From: Streptomyces peucetius
Lineage (GTDB): Bacteria > Actinomycetota > Actinomycetes > Streptomycetales > Streptomycetaceae
Direction: 5' to 3'
DNA: 64,000 nt
Assembly (NCBI RefSeq): GCF_025854275.1
Contig: NZ_CP107567.1
Coordinates: forward strand, 2,852,001-2,916,000
The position numbers were made by a program, and so were the translations under genes. Positions 9,613-17,396 of this stretch are shown piece after piece; the stretch's first letter is position 1; every line of letters starts with the position of its first letter. Under the pieces are notes generated by a model that was given only the letters and a program-made list of their open reading frames with translations, did no database searches and had not been told where the DNA came from.

Positions 9613-9715
9613 CCAGTTTCCGCTGCCCGTGCACGAAGCGGCCCGGGCGTACTTCCTCGACCTGAACCGGACCGTGTGGGAGGGCCTGCCCGACGGCGAG
9701 AACCGGACGCCGTGA
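9575..9715 (+). pseudogene. 3' remnant of an unidentified gene
   Basis: Forty-six codons, ending LNRTVWEGLPDGENRTP, show near-perfect G/C at third positions, a strong coding sign. The frame loses that bias upstream of about 9560, and no full-length gene can be built from it. It reads like the C-terminus of a protein whose front has been deleted. Family unknown. A start at ATG 9575 is only nominal. Confidence 0.4.
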
Positions 9716-9807
9716 CCGCGTCCGGCTCCAGGCCGGGCAAGCCCTCGCCCCTCCCCGGGGTGACCCCGCAGAGTGTCGGCTTCGCGGCAGCGGATGCGCC
9801 GTCGACC

Positions 9808-10191
9808 ATGAGCCGCATGAATGTCGTCAGTCAGGTCTTCGCTCTGGTCGCCGCCGTGGTCCACCTCGTCGTGTGGCCGCTGGAGAGCTTCCTCTACGGG
9901 CGGCCGCAGGTCCGTGTGTTCCTCACCGGGAGCACCTCGGACGCGCCCGAGGTACGGCTGTGGCGGTTCAACGTCGGCTTCTACAACCTGTTTCTCGCCC
10001 TGGGCCTGATCGCCGGGTTCGTCGCCCTGCACCTGGGGCACGGGACCGTCGGACGCACGCTGATCGTCTACATCTCGTTCTTCATGATCGGCGGCGGCAT
10101 CATGCTCTTCGTCTCCGACCCCAAGCTGTGGCGCGGATCCCTCGGGCAGGCGCTGCCCCCGGCCGTGGTCCTGGTCGCCGACCTCTTCTGA
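9808..10191 (+). CDS. DUF1304 family small membrane protein
   Basis: The protein is 127 aa with four hydrophobic segments. It has the DUF1304 pattern: an N-terminal helix followed by WPLESFLYG, then RFNVGFYNLFLALGLIAGF, and a C-terminal ISFFMIGGGIMLF helix. Length fits the family (about 120 aa). Function of DUF1304 is unknown. It is an inner-membrane protein. ATG 9817 is an equally possible start. It is the first intact gene after the remnant zone. Confidence 0.75.
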   Translation: MSRMNVVSQVFALVAAVVHLVVWPLESFLYGRPQVRVFLTGSTSDAPEVRLWRFNVGFYNLFLALGLIAGFVALHLGHGTVGRTLIVYISFFMIGGGIMLFVSDPKLWRGSLGQALPPAVVLVADLF

Positions 10192-10309
10192 CACAGGCCG
10201 ACGATCCCGCGGGCATCGAACCCGGCTCGCCGGTCGTCATCATGGGGGCGAGCCGACGCGGCGGACAGGCCGCGGTCGGGGCCGGAACGAACGAGGAGTA
10301 CGTGACGCC

Positions 10310-11515
10310 ATGCCCGCGAGCGAAGACGCCCCCGTGATCCTGAGCAACGAGCCCGGGTCGTTCGCCTGGGGGGTGCTGGCCAAGCGTCACCCGGCGCTCA
10401 TCGAGCAGGTCCGCGAGGCGTTCCCCTGCGGGCCCGCGCAGCACGCCGCGCTCGACGCGCTCCTGGAGGAGACGACGCACGGCGTGATCCAGCCGCTCGC
10501 CGCCGATGCGCACGACCGCGAACGGTGGGCGGCGTGGGGGCAGGGGCACTTCGGGCGGTCGTGGTTCGACGTGCCGTTCCTGTGGGCCGAGAGCTACTTC
10601 TACCGCCGGCTGCTCGGCGCGTTCGGCTACTTCGAGCCCGGCCCGTGGCAGGGGGTCGATCCCTTCGGGTCGTTCAAGGCGGCCGAGTTGCGCAGCGCCA
10701 CGGTCGACGACGAGCTCGCCGCGCTCGACGACCTGGCCGGGCGGCCCGCCGACGTCCAGGGGCCCACTCTTCTCGCCGCGGCGCTGTGGGGCAACCGCGC
10801 CGACCTCGGCTTCCGTCTCGACTCCGGCGGCGCGCAACTGTCGACGGGCGCCGAGGCCGACTCGCCGGTCGTCGCCGACGACAGCGCCGAGCTGTGGTCC
10901 CTGCTGCCGCCCGGCGGCGCGGCCGCCACCGTGCACCTCGTCGCCGACAACGCCGGCCGGGAGCTCATCCCCGACCTGGTGCTCATCGACCACCTGCTCC
11001 ACGCGGGGCGCGCCGCGGATGTGGTGCTTCATGTGAAGCCGTACCCGTACTACGTCTCCGACGCGACCATGGCGGACGTCATCGACAGCATGCGGCGGCT
11101 CGCGCAGGCACGTCCTCCGGGCCGCGCCGCACAGATCGGGCGGCGCCTGTGGGGCGCGATGGCCGACGGGCGACTCGCGGTCCGCGCGCACGAGTTCTTC
11201 TGTGCGCCGTTCCCGTACGACGCGATGCCCGCCGACCTGCGGGAGGAGTTCGCGGGCGCCACTGTGACCGTCGTCAAGGGCGACCTGAACTACCGGCGCC
11301 TCGTCGGCGACCGGCTCTGGGATCCGACCACGTCGTTCAATGAACGGACCGCGTACTTCCCGGGCCGGGTCGCGGCGCTGCGCACCCTGAAGTCGGACGT
11401 GATCACCGGCCTCGAACAGGACACCGTGGACGTGCTGGAGGCAACCGGGCAGGCGTGGCGCACCAGCGGCACGCACGCCCTGATCCAGGTGGGCGGGCGG
11501 GCCAAAAACGCCTGA
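10310..11515 (+). CDS. DUF89 / ARMT1-like damage-control phosphatase family protein
   Basis: The protein is 401 aa. It matches the DUF89 family by the conserved DNAG motif (HLVADNAGRELIPDL, about residues 214-228), the FVxK-like HVKPYPYYVSDAT, and the C-terminal VVKGDLNYRRLVGD with a following DPTTSF. In this family the Asp/Asn residues bind a divalent metal and the enzyme dephosphorylates damaged or surplus sugar phosphates such as fructose-1-phosphate. The exact substrate here cannot be told. GAGGAG lies 11 nt before ATG 10310. It stands alone, with no evident operon partner. Confidence 0.8.
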   Translation: MPASEDAPVILSNEPGSFAWGVLAKRHPALIEQVREAFPCGPAQHAALDALLEETTHGVIQPLAADAHDRERWAAWGQGHFGRSWFDVPFLWAESYFYRRLLGAFGYFEPGPWQGVDPFGSFKAAELRSATVDDELAALDDLAGRPADVQGPTLLAAALWGNRADLGFRLDSGGAQLSTGAEADSPVVADDSAELWSLLPPGGAAATVHLVADNAGRELIPDLVLIDHLLHAGRAADVVLHVKPYPYYVSDATMADVIDSMRRLAQARPPGRAAQIGRRLWGAMADGRLAVRAHEFFCAPFPYDAMPADLREEFAGATVTVVKGDLNYRRLVGDRLWDPTTSFNERTAYFPGRVAALRTLKSDVITGLEQDTVDVLEATGQAWRTSGTHALIQVGGRAKNA

Positions 11516-11597
11516 CGGCGGCGGCGCCTCCTGACGTGGCTCGGTGGCTCGGCCGGCGCACGGCGCGTTGTCAGTGGGGTGCGGCATCCTGCCGTGC

Positions 11598-12068
11598 GTG
11601 ACCGACACGACGTACACGCTGACCGACATCGAGCATGCGCTGCGCGCCTGCTGGGCCGCCGACACCTGCTCCCCCGACGACGTCGAGCGCGCCGGATGGA
11701 GCCCCGGCAACCCGGCCTGGGGGCACTGCGACATCACCGCCCTGGTCGTGCACGACCTGCTCGGCGGTGATCTGGTCGTCGGCGAAGTGCACATGGACGG
11801 TGAGCAGCACGGCTTCCACTGGTGGAACCGGCTGCCCGGCGGCACCGAGATCGACCTCACCCGCGACCAGTTCCGGCTGGGCCAGACGGTCACCGCGGGC
11901 CGCACCGTCGCCAGGCCCGCGGGCCGGCCCCCGCGTCGCGCCGAGGAGTACGAGCTGCTGCGCGGTCGCTTCCTCGCCCGGTTGGCCGGCGCCGCCGGTC
12001 CGGATGACATGCAACGGTCGGGCGAGCCGGTGCCCGCGCGCGCCCGAGTGGAGGGCCGCGGCGCGTAA
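11598..12068 (+). CDS. YunG-like conserved protein
   Basis: The protein is 156 aa. GTG 11598 gives MTDTTYTLTDIEHALRACW, the usual N-terminus for this group. The conserved body reads NPAWGHCDITALVVHDLLGG, then HGFHWWNRLPGGTEIDLTRDQF, as in Bacillus YunG and its many actinobacterial relatives. A Cys and several His residues are conserved, so a hydrolase or transglutaminase-like fold has been suggested by sequence. No activity is established. It is soluble with no signal peptide. Confidence 0.7.
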   Translation: MTDTTYTLTDIEHALRACWAADTCSPDDVERAGWSPGNPAWGHCDITALVVHDLLGGDLVVGEVHMDGEQHGFHWWNRLPGGTEIDLTRDQFRLGQTVTAGRTVARPAGRPPRRAEEYELLRGRFLARLAGAAGPDDMQRSGEPVPARARVEGRGA

Positions 12069-12376
12069 TCGCCGACGGGGGCTCGGGCGGCCGGTCCGGA
12101 GCAGGATCACGCGCGGCAGCACACGGCGCCAAGGGCCGTTCGGGCGGCAGCGGTTCGAAAGTGTCGAGGGGGCGCAGCCCAGGCCTGACAGCTGGGCCCA
12201 GGTCGCAAGGCCGCCGGAGTTGCCGCCAGGCTGTGGATCGGTGCGCAGCGCATGTCCTGGCCTCCCCTGCCCTTGCTCACACACTTTCATCACAACTTCG
12301 ACAGGACGCCCACATTCCGACTGCGGAAGTGCCACCCTCATAGTTCGTTCACGGTTCAAGCAGCCTTGGGGGGCAC
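12069..12376. other. 308-bp intergenic stretch, nothing recognised
   Basis: I see no coding bias, strong hairpin or known regulatory motif. The right part, less GC-rich around 12270-12350, presumably carries the promoter of the lipoprotein gene at 12377. Confidence 0.5.
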
Positions 12377-13228
12377 ATGAGAGTCAGCCGAATACGTGCA
12401 CGGTTCGTGCCGGTCGTCTGTGTCGTCGCCATGGCCACGGCGCTCGTCGGATGTGGCGGAGACGGGGGCGGCGGCGCCGAACCGGCCGCCGCGACGTCGA
12501 GCGAGGCGTCGCCGAGCCCGGAGCCGAGCGAAACCCCGTCGCCTCAGGCGGCCCTGCAGCTCGAGGACGACGTGGAGAGCGCCGACGCCGGTGCCGAGAT
12601 CGTGCTCGAGGTTTTGCGCAACGACACGGTCGCCCTCGCCGGGGGGCCGTACGAGCCGCTCGAGGACGCCTGGGACAGCCCGGCCCACACGCTCACCGTC
12701 GACACTCCGCCCGCCCACGGGACCGCCGAGGTCGACGGAACCGGCATCACGTACACGCCCACGGACGGCTACGGCGGTGCGGACGAGTTCACCTATCGCG
12801 TCGAGGTGGAGGGCGCGGCAGGCGTCGAGGCGGTCTCGGCGACCGCCGTCGTACGGATCACGGTCACGAAGCCGACCCCGACGCCCACACCCAAGCCGAA
12901 GCCCAAGCCCAAGCCGAAGCCCGCCGTCGTGTATGACAACTGCGACGCCGCACGGGCCGCCGGCGCGGCACCCGTGCACGAGGGGGACCCGGGCTACGGA
13001 CCGCACCTGGACCGCGACCGTGACGGCGTCGGCTGCGAGGCGTACAACGGCAGCGGAGGCACCACCGGCGGAAGCGGCGGCGGCGGTACGAGCGGCGGCG
13101 GGTCCGGCAGCACGTACTACGCCAACTGCTCCGCCGCCCGCGCCGCGGGAGCCGCCCCGGTCCGCGCCGGGGACCCCGGGTACGGGCGGCACCTGGACCG
13201 TGACGGGGACGGCGTCGGCTGCGAGTGA
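12377..13228 (+). CDS. Lipoprotein with Ig-like/cadherin-type domain and two Excalibur calcium-binding domains
   Basis: The protein is 283 aa. The N-terminus is a lipoprotein signal with lipobox ALVGC (Cys near 26), followed by a Ser/Pro-rich linker. Residues about 56-165 resemble the bacterial cadherin/Big-like fold (VLRNDTV, DGTGITYTPTDGYGGADEFTY). A Lys-Pro linker leads to two Excalibur domains (about 190-220 and 252-283), each ending in the EF-hand-like loop DRDxDGVGCE. The two copies are near identical (YxNCxAARAAGAAPV). It should be anchored outside the membrane. Excalibur domains bind calcium and occur on surface proteins and nucleases. The stop follows directly after the second loop. 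Confidence 0.85.
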   Translation: MRVSRIRARFVPVVCVVAMATALVGCGGDGGGGAEPAAATSSEASPSPEPSETPSPQAALQLEDDVESADAGAEIVLEVLRNDTVALAGGPYEPLEDAWDSPAHTLTVDTPPAHGTAEVDGTGITYTPTDGYGGADEFTYRVEVEGAAGVEAVSATAVVRITVTKPTPTPTPKPKPKPKPKPAVVYDNCDAARAAGAAPVHEGDPGYGPHLDRDRDGVGCEAYNGSGGTTGGSGGGGTSGGGSGSTYYANCSAARAAGAAPVRAGDPGYGRHLDRDGDGVGCE

Positions 13229-13383
13229 CGCGGCGGGGCCGAACGGTGGGGGCGGCGTCAACGGCAGTCGTCCGGGGGTGCCGGCCTTCATCGCCGCGTC
13301 CGGCCTGTCGCCGGTCGGGGCCGGGCCGGTACGGATACGCACGGGGCCGTCGCCCCGGACCTGATCGGCCCGGCCCTTGTCGG

Positions 13384-13977
13384 TCACGCCTCGGACTTGA
13401 TCAGTCTGCCGTCGGCCGCGATCGCGAACCACTCGCCGTCCAGGCCCTGGCCGTTGACGTCGCCGGCCGTCACGTCGCCCACGTAGTAGTAGAGCGGCCA
13501 GTCGCCGTAGACCGCCTGCTCGGCGCCCGCGCCCAGCTTGACCTCCTTGAGGAGTGACGCGTCGGCGCCGCCCTCCGCCGTCACGTCCTTGGCCGAGATC
13601 AGCGCGGGCCAGACCGCGATGCAGTCGGCGTCACAGTTGGCCTGGCCGGGTTTGTCCTTGGTGAATCCGTAGAGCGTGCGGCCCTGGTCGTCGACGAGGA
13701 TCGTGCCGAGTTCCGACTCGGCCGTACGGACCGAGACGGACGGCGCCGGCTGCTGCTGCGGCCGGTCGCCGCCGCTGGACGGGGCGGCGTCGGCGGGCGC
13801 GTCCGCCGACGGCTCGGCCGGGGCCTTCTCGTCCGCCGGCTGCCCTGCGGCACCGGCGCCGTACGACGGGCCCGACCCGCCGGAGTCCTCGCACGCGGTC
13901 GCGGTCAGCAGCACCAGCGTCATCATCGGGGCCGCGATCAAGGCTTTGGTGCGGGCACTGTTCCGGGTGCTGCGCAT
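13384..13977 (-). CDS. COG4315-type repeat lipoprotein (SCO0930-like)
   Basis: The protein is 197 aa. Start ATG 13977 gives a lipoprotein signal with lipobox TATAC. After a Pro/Ala-rich linker come two copies of the COG4315 repeat, best seen as LGTILVDDQGRTLYGFTKDKPGQANCDADCIAVWPAL (split about residues 100-136) and a second unit with YGDWPLYYYVGD. The Cys pair in CDADC is conserved. Members are secreted, and some bind haem or electron carriers by proposal only. It is divergent from the CHRD gene at 14162. Confidence 0.8.
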   Translation of the reverse strand: MRSTRNSARTKALIAAPMMTLVLLTATACEDSGGSGPSYGAGAAGQPADEKAPAEPSADAPADAAPSSGGDRPQQQPAPSVSVRTAESELGTILVDDQGRTLYGFTKDKPGQANCDADCIAVWPALISAKDVTAEGGADASLLKEVKLGAGAEQAVYGDWPLYYYVGDVTAGDVNGQGLDGEWFAIAADGRLIKSEA

Positions 13978-14161
13978 GGTGTGGTCCCTCGGCTTCCGGT
14001 GCGGTGGGCGGGCAGTGCGTACGGCGGGAGGTACGACGTCAACCGGGCGGCCGTTCAATCGGATTCATCGGTTCCCCGCTTGAACGGCCCACGCGGGCGT
14101 CGCGTACAAGACCCCGACCGACCGGACCGGGTCGGCCTCCCCCAGGAGAGGTTCATCCGCA

Positions 14162-15106
14162 ATGCGCAAGCCCACTCTCGCCGTACCGGCCGCCGCTCTC
14201 GTGCTGGCCGTGACCGGTGTCGTCCCAGCCGTCGCGCACGACAGTCACGGAGGGGGGCGAAGTACGGCCCCGTCCGCGGCGACGTTCACGAAACCCAGCC
14301 ACGGCGAGGCCGTCACCTTCGCCGTCGTCCTCACCGGCGCGCACGAGGTGCCCGACGCGACCGGGGCCGCCGTGAACGACCCCGACGGGAAGGCGGTGGC
14401 CCTGATGCAGGTGAAGGGCGACCGCGTGGTCTTCGCGATGCAGTGGGAGGGGTTCGTACCGAGCCAGGGCCACATCCACCAGGGCGCCGCGGGGCAGAAC
14501 GGCGACGTCAAGGTTCCGCTGTTCGGCACCCCTATGCCCGAGTCGCTGCACTCGGCCGCCGGGCACACCACCTTCACCGACGCCGCGCTCGCGAAGAGCA
14601 TCGTCGAGCATCCCTCCGGGTTCTACATGAACCTGCACAGCGAGGAGTTCCCCGGTGGGGCCGTGCGGGGGCAGCTGAAGCAGCTGCACAAGAACATCAA
14701 CCCGCTGCACATCATCAAGGGCGGCAAACTGCGGGCCCTCGCCAACGGGGCGCAGGAGGTCGCCGACAACGACGCGACGAAGGTCAACGACCGGGACGGG
14801 AAGGCAGTGACGTTCCTGCATCCGCATCCCGAGCACAGGACCGTCGACTTCTCGCTGGCCTGGGTCGACATCAAGGCGCCCAGCGCCGCGCACGTCCACA
14901 AGGGCGACTTCGGCAAGAACGGCGACGTGGTGCTGGGCTTCTTCGACAAGCCGGTGCCCGAGGGGCTGTTCGCCGTCTCGGGGCGGCTGAACGACCAGCA
15001 CGCCGGGGTGGTGAAGGAGATCCGCGAGAACCCGTGGGCCTTCTACTCCAACATCCACACCGAGGAGTTCCCGGACGGTGCGGTCCGCGGCCAGCTCTTC
15101 CACTAG
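14162..15106 (+). CDS. Secreted protein with two CHRD domains
   Basis: The protein is 314 aa. A Sec signal peptide ends near AVAHDSH (about residue 27). Two CHRD domains follow (about 45-170 and 195-314). Each has the pattern LxGAxEVPxxxDxxGxA, then HxHxG in AHVHKGDFGKNGD-like form, and ends FYxNxHxEEFPxGAVRGQL. CHRD domains were named from chordin and bind metal or copper sites in some bacterial proteins. The role here is unknown. AGGAGAGG precedes ATG 14162. A mini-ORF begins 5 nt after the stop and leads into the membrane gene at 15221, so the three may be one operon. Confidence 0.85.
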   Translation: MRKPTLAVPAAALVLAVTGVVPAVAHDSHGGGRSTAPSAATFTKPSHGEAVTFAVVLTGAHEVPDATGAAVNDPDGKAVALMQVKGDRVVFAMQWEGFVPSQGHIHQGAAGQNGDVKVPLFGTPMPESLHSAAGHTTFTDAALAKSIVEHPSGFYMNLHSEEFPGGAVRGQLKQLHKNINPLHIIKGGKLRALANGAQEVADNDATKVNDRDGKAVTFLHPHPEHRTVDFSLAWVDIKAPSAAHVHKGDFGKNGDVVLGFFDKPVPEGLFAVSGRLNDQHAGVVKEIRENPWAFYSNIHTEEFPDGAVRGQLFH

Positions 15107-15110
15107 CGCG

Positions 15111-15224
15111 GTGACCACCGGGGTGGTGACCACGACCAGAGCGGTGACGACGAGGGCGGTGACGACCAGAGCGGTGACGACGAGGGCGATGACGACGGCG
15201 GTCTACGCCCGGGACGATCGGTGA
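15111..15224 (+). CDS. Candidate 37-codon repeat ORF between the CHRD and membrane-protein genes
   Basis: A GTG-started frame encodes several copies of the pentamer AVTTR and stops in a GTGA overlap with the gene at 15221. It begins 5 nt after the CHRD stop. No ribosome site of its own is clear. It may be a translated spacer that couples the two genes, or chance. No family. Confidence 0.3.
   Translation: MTTGVVTTTRAVTTRAVTTRAVTTRAMTTAVYARDDR
15132..15191 (+). repeat. Two tandem copies of a 30-bp unit
   Basis: Copies 15132-15161 and 15162-15191 differ at one base. Each 30-bp unit is itself built of two 15-bp half-units. A partial third unit follows. Confidence 0.85.
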
Positions 15225-15562
15225 CAGCGACAAAGCGAAAGGCGGCAGCGATGGCGAGGCCCAGGGTTCCAGCGGCGGCGGTGGCGGCGGGCGGGCTCGT
15301 CGGCGGGTACGGGGTGGCCCGATGGACCAGGCAGCGCCCCCTCGGCGGCGTCGCCCTCGCCGCGGCCGGGGCCGTGGCCGCCCGGCAGTGGCACCGGGAC
15401 GCCGGGCCCAAGGCGGCGGCCGGGCTGAGCGCCGCGTACGTGGCCGCGTTCGCCGGGTCGCATCCGCTGGCCAAGAAGGTCGGCGCGTGGCCGGCGGTGT
15501 TCACGGTGGCCGCCGGCGTGGCGCTGGCCTCGTGGACGGTCACCCGGCGTCGCGGTCACTGA
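15221..15562 (+). CDS. Small Ala/Gly-rich membrane protein, unknown function
   Basis: The protein is 113 aa from GTG 15221; ATG 15251 is an alternative start. At least two hydrophobic segments are visible (AAAVAAGGLVGGYGVA and VFTVAAGVALASWTV), with a basic tail RRRGH. It is widely seen in streptomycetes as a hypothetical membrane protein. Its GTG overlaps the stop of the repeat ORF. No function can be given. Confidence 0.6.
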   Translation: MTATKRKAAAMARPRVPAAAVAAGGLVGGYGVARWTRQRPLGGVALAAAGAVAARQWHRDAGPKAAAGLSAAYVAAFAGSHPLAKKVGAWPAVFTVAAGVALASWTVTRRRGH

Positions 15563-15747
15563 GCGAGGGGCCGGGCAGCCTTTGGACAGGGGGCCTTCGG
15601 ATGGAGATCCCTCCGACCGGAACACCTCGGGCCGGGGTCGCTCCGACCGGGATCACGCCTGCCGGAAGCACTCCGACCGGAATCCGCCGGGGTCGGGATG
15701 AACACTTCCGGCACCCGGTACGTATTCATCTGCACCTCCCCCTAGAG

Positions 15748-15795
15748 GCGCTGGGCGCGTGACCGTCGGGCAGGGACCGGTCACGCGCCCAGCGC
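15748..15795. terminator. Bidirectional hairpin with a perfect 17-bp stem
   Basis: Arms 15748-15764 and 15779-15795 are perfectly complementary, with a 14-nt loop. The right arm overlaps the last codons of the DUF445 gene on the minus strand. It lies between convergent transcripts. Confidence 0.75.
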
Positions 15796-17283
15796 ATGCG
15801 CGACGGTGTAGATGACCAGGCCGGCCAGTGCGCCGACCACCGTGCCGTTGATCCGGATGAACTGCAGGTCGCGGCCGATGTGCGCCTCGATCTTGCGGGA
15901 GGTGTGCTCCGCGTCCCAGCTCGCGACGGTGTCCGAGATGAGCGAGGTGATCTCGCCGCGGTACGTCGTCACCACGTACACCGCCGCATCCTCCACCCAG
16001 CCGTCCACCTTCGCCTGGAGCCGGCTGTCCGTCGCGAGGCGTGCCCCGAGCGACAGCAGCGAGGCACGGGCCCGCAGACGCAGCTCGCTGCGGTCGTCCT
16101 CGGCCGCCGAGATGATCATGGCGCGTACGGAGGCCCAGGCCGACGCGATCACGTCCTGCACCTCGGAGCGCGACAGCAGCTCCGACTTCATGCGCTCCAC
16201 GCGGGCGCGGGTGTCCGTGTCGGACTGGAGGTCGGCGGCGAAGTCGCCGAGGAACCGGTCGATCGCCCCGCGCGCCGGGTGGCCGGGCATGTCGCGCATC
16301 TCGGTGATGAAGCGCAGCAGCTCCTTGTAGACGCGTTCGCCGACCTTCCGGTCCACGAAGCGCGGGGTCCAGCCGGGTGCCCCGCCCTCGACCGCGTCCA
16401 TCACGGAGTCCGAGTGCAGGACCAGCCAGTCGTGCGCACGGGTGCAGATCAGGTCGACGGCACGGCGGTGGGCACCGTCCGCGACGACCTTCTGGAGCGT
16501 CTTGCCGATGCCGGGCGCGATCTCGGCGGACTCCGCGCGGCGGGTGATCGCCTCGCCGACGACCGCCTGGACGTCGGAGTCGCGCAGCACGGTCAGTGCA
16601 CCGCGCAGGGCGGTGGACAGCTCGGCGGTGACCCGGTCGGCGTGCGCGGGCTCCGCGAGCCAGGCGCCCAGCCGGCTGCCGATGCCGACGGCGCGCAACC
16701 GGACCCGTACGACGTCCGAGGAGAGGAAGTTCTCGCCGACGAACGAGCCGAGGGAGGCACCCAGCTGGTCCTTCTTGTTCGGGATGATCGCGGTGTGCGG
16801 GATGGGGATGCCGAGGGGGTGGCGGAAGAGGGCGGTGACCGCGAACCAGTCGGCGAGGGCACCTACCATGCCGGCCTCCGCGGCAGCCGCCACGTAACCG
16901 GCCCAGCCGCCCAGGCCCGCGTTCTTCGCCCAGGTGGCGAGGACGAAGACGAGCGCGACGAGCAGGAGGAGGCCGGTCGCCGTCGTCTTCATACGACGCA
17001 CGCCGCGCCGCTTCTCCTCGTCGGCCTCGGTGTACGCGAACGGCGGCAGCGCGGTCGAGGGGGCGGGCGGGGCGCTCCCGCCGCCGGCGGGGCCGCCGGT
17101 GCTCACGGCCCGGGCGCCGCCGGGGCCGGCGAAACGGTCACTGTCCGTGCTCACGGTCTGGACGCCGCCGGGGTCGACGGACCGGCCGGTGGCGGGGTGG
17201 ACGGACCGGTCGACGGACCGGTCGGCGGCGTGGTCGACGGACCGGTCGCCGTCGTCCGGCTTGTCCGGTTCTGTTTGTTCCAT
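15781..17283 (-). CDS. DUF445 family membrane protein (YheB/YjiN-like)
   Basis: The protein is 500 aa from ATG 17283; GTG 17292 is an alternative. A disordered N-terminal region rich in DRSVD repeats (first 80 residues or so) precedes the DUF445 core. The core has KTTATGLLLLVALVFVLA, then GMVGALADWFAVTALFRHPLGIPIPHTAIIPNKKD, the family hallmark, long helical repeats, and a C-terminal helix NGTVVGALAGLVIYTV. Members are membrane proteins of unknown function and this one has usual length apart from the N-terminal extension. The gene ends inside the 17-bp palindrome. Confidence 0.85.
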   Translation of the reverse strand: MEQTEPDKPDDGDRSVDHAADRSVDRSVHPATGRSVDPGGVQTVSTDSDRFAGPGGARAVSTGGPAGGGSAPPAPSTALPPFAYTEADEEKRRGVRRMKTTATGLLLLVALVFVLATWAKNAGLGGWAGYVAAAAEAGMVGALADWFAVTALFRHPLGIPIPHTAIIPNKKDQLGASLGSFVGENFLSSDVVRVRLRAVGIGSRLGAWLAEPAHADRVTAELSTALRGALTVLRDSDVQAVVGEAITRRAESAEIAPGIGKTLQKVVADGAHRRAVDLICTRAHDWLVLHSDSVMDAVEGGAPGWTPRFVDRKVGERVYKELLRFITEMRDMPGHPARGAIDRFLGDFAADLQSDTDTRARVERMKSELLSRSEVQDVIASAWASVRAMIISAAEDDRSELRLRARASLLSLGARLATDSRLQAKVDGWVEDAAVYVVTTYRGEITSLISDTVASWDAEHTSRKIEAHIGRDLQFIRINGTVVGALAGLVIYTVAHALGA

Positions 17284-17396
17284 CCGCTCCACCCGTCCAC
17301 ACCCGCGTCCATCCGTGATGCCCCTGCCACTCGTCCCTACATCAGGTACTCCCGGGCGGCACGTCGAGTTCCCGGCCCATGCCGGATGATGTGTGC

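Noticed and set aside
9179..11515. DrmC or a methylase completing DISARM downstream
   Set aside because: The next genes are remnants, DUF1304 and DUF89. No HKD phospholipase D motif or methylase motif was seen.
15601..15762. A 53-codon frame with PTG repeats
   Set aside because: Its end is set by the terminator palindrome. It has no ribosome site and no family. The repeat of CTCCGACCGG is probably non-coding.
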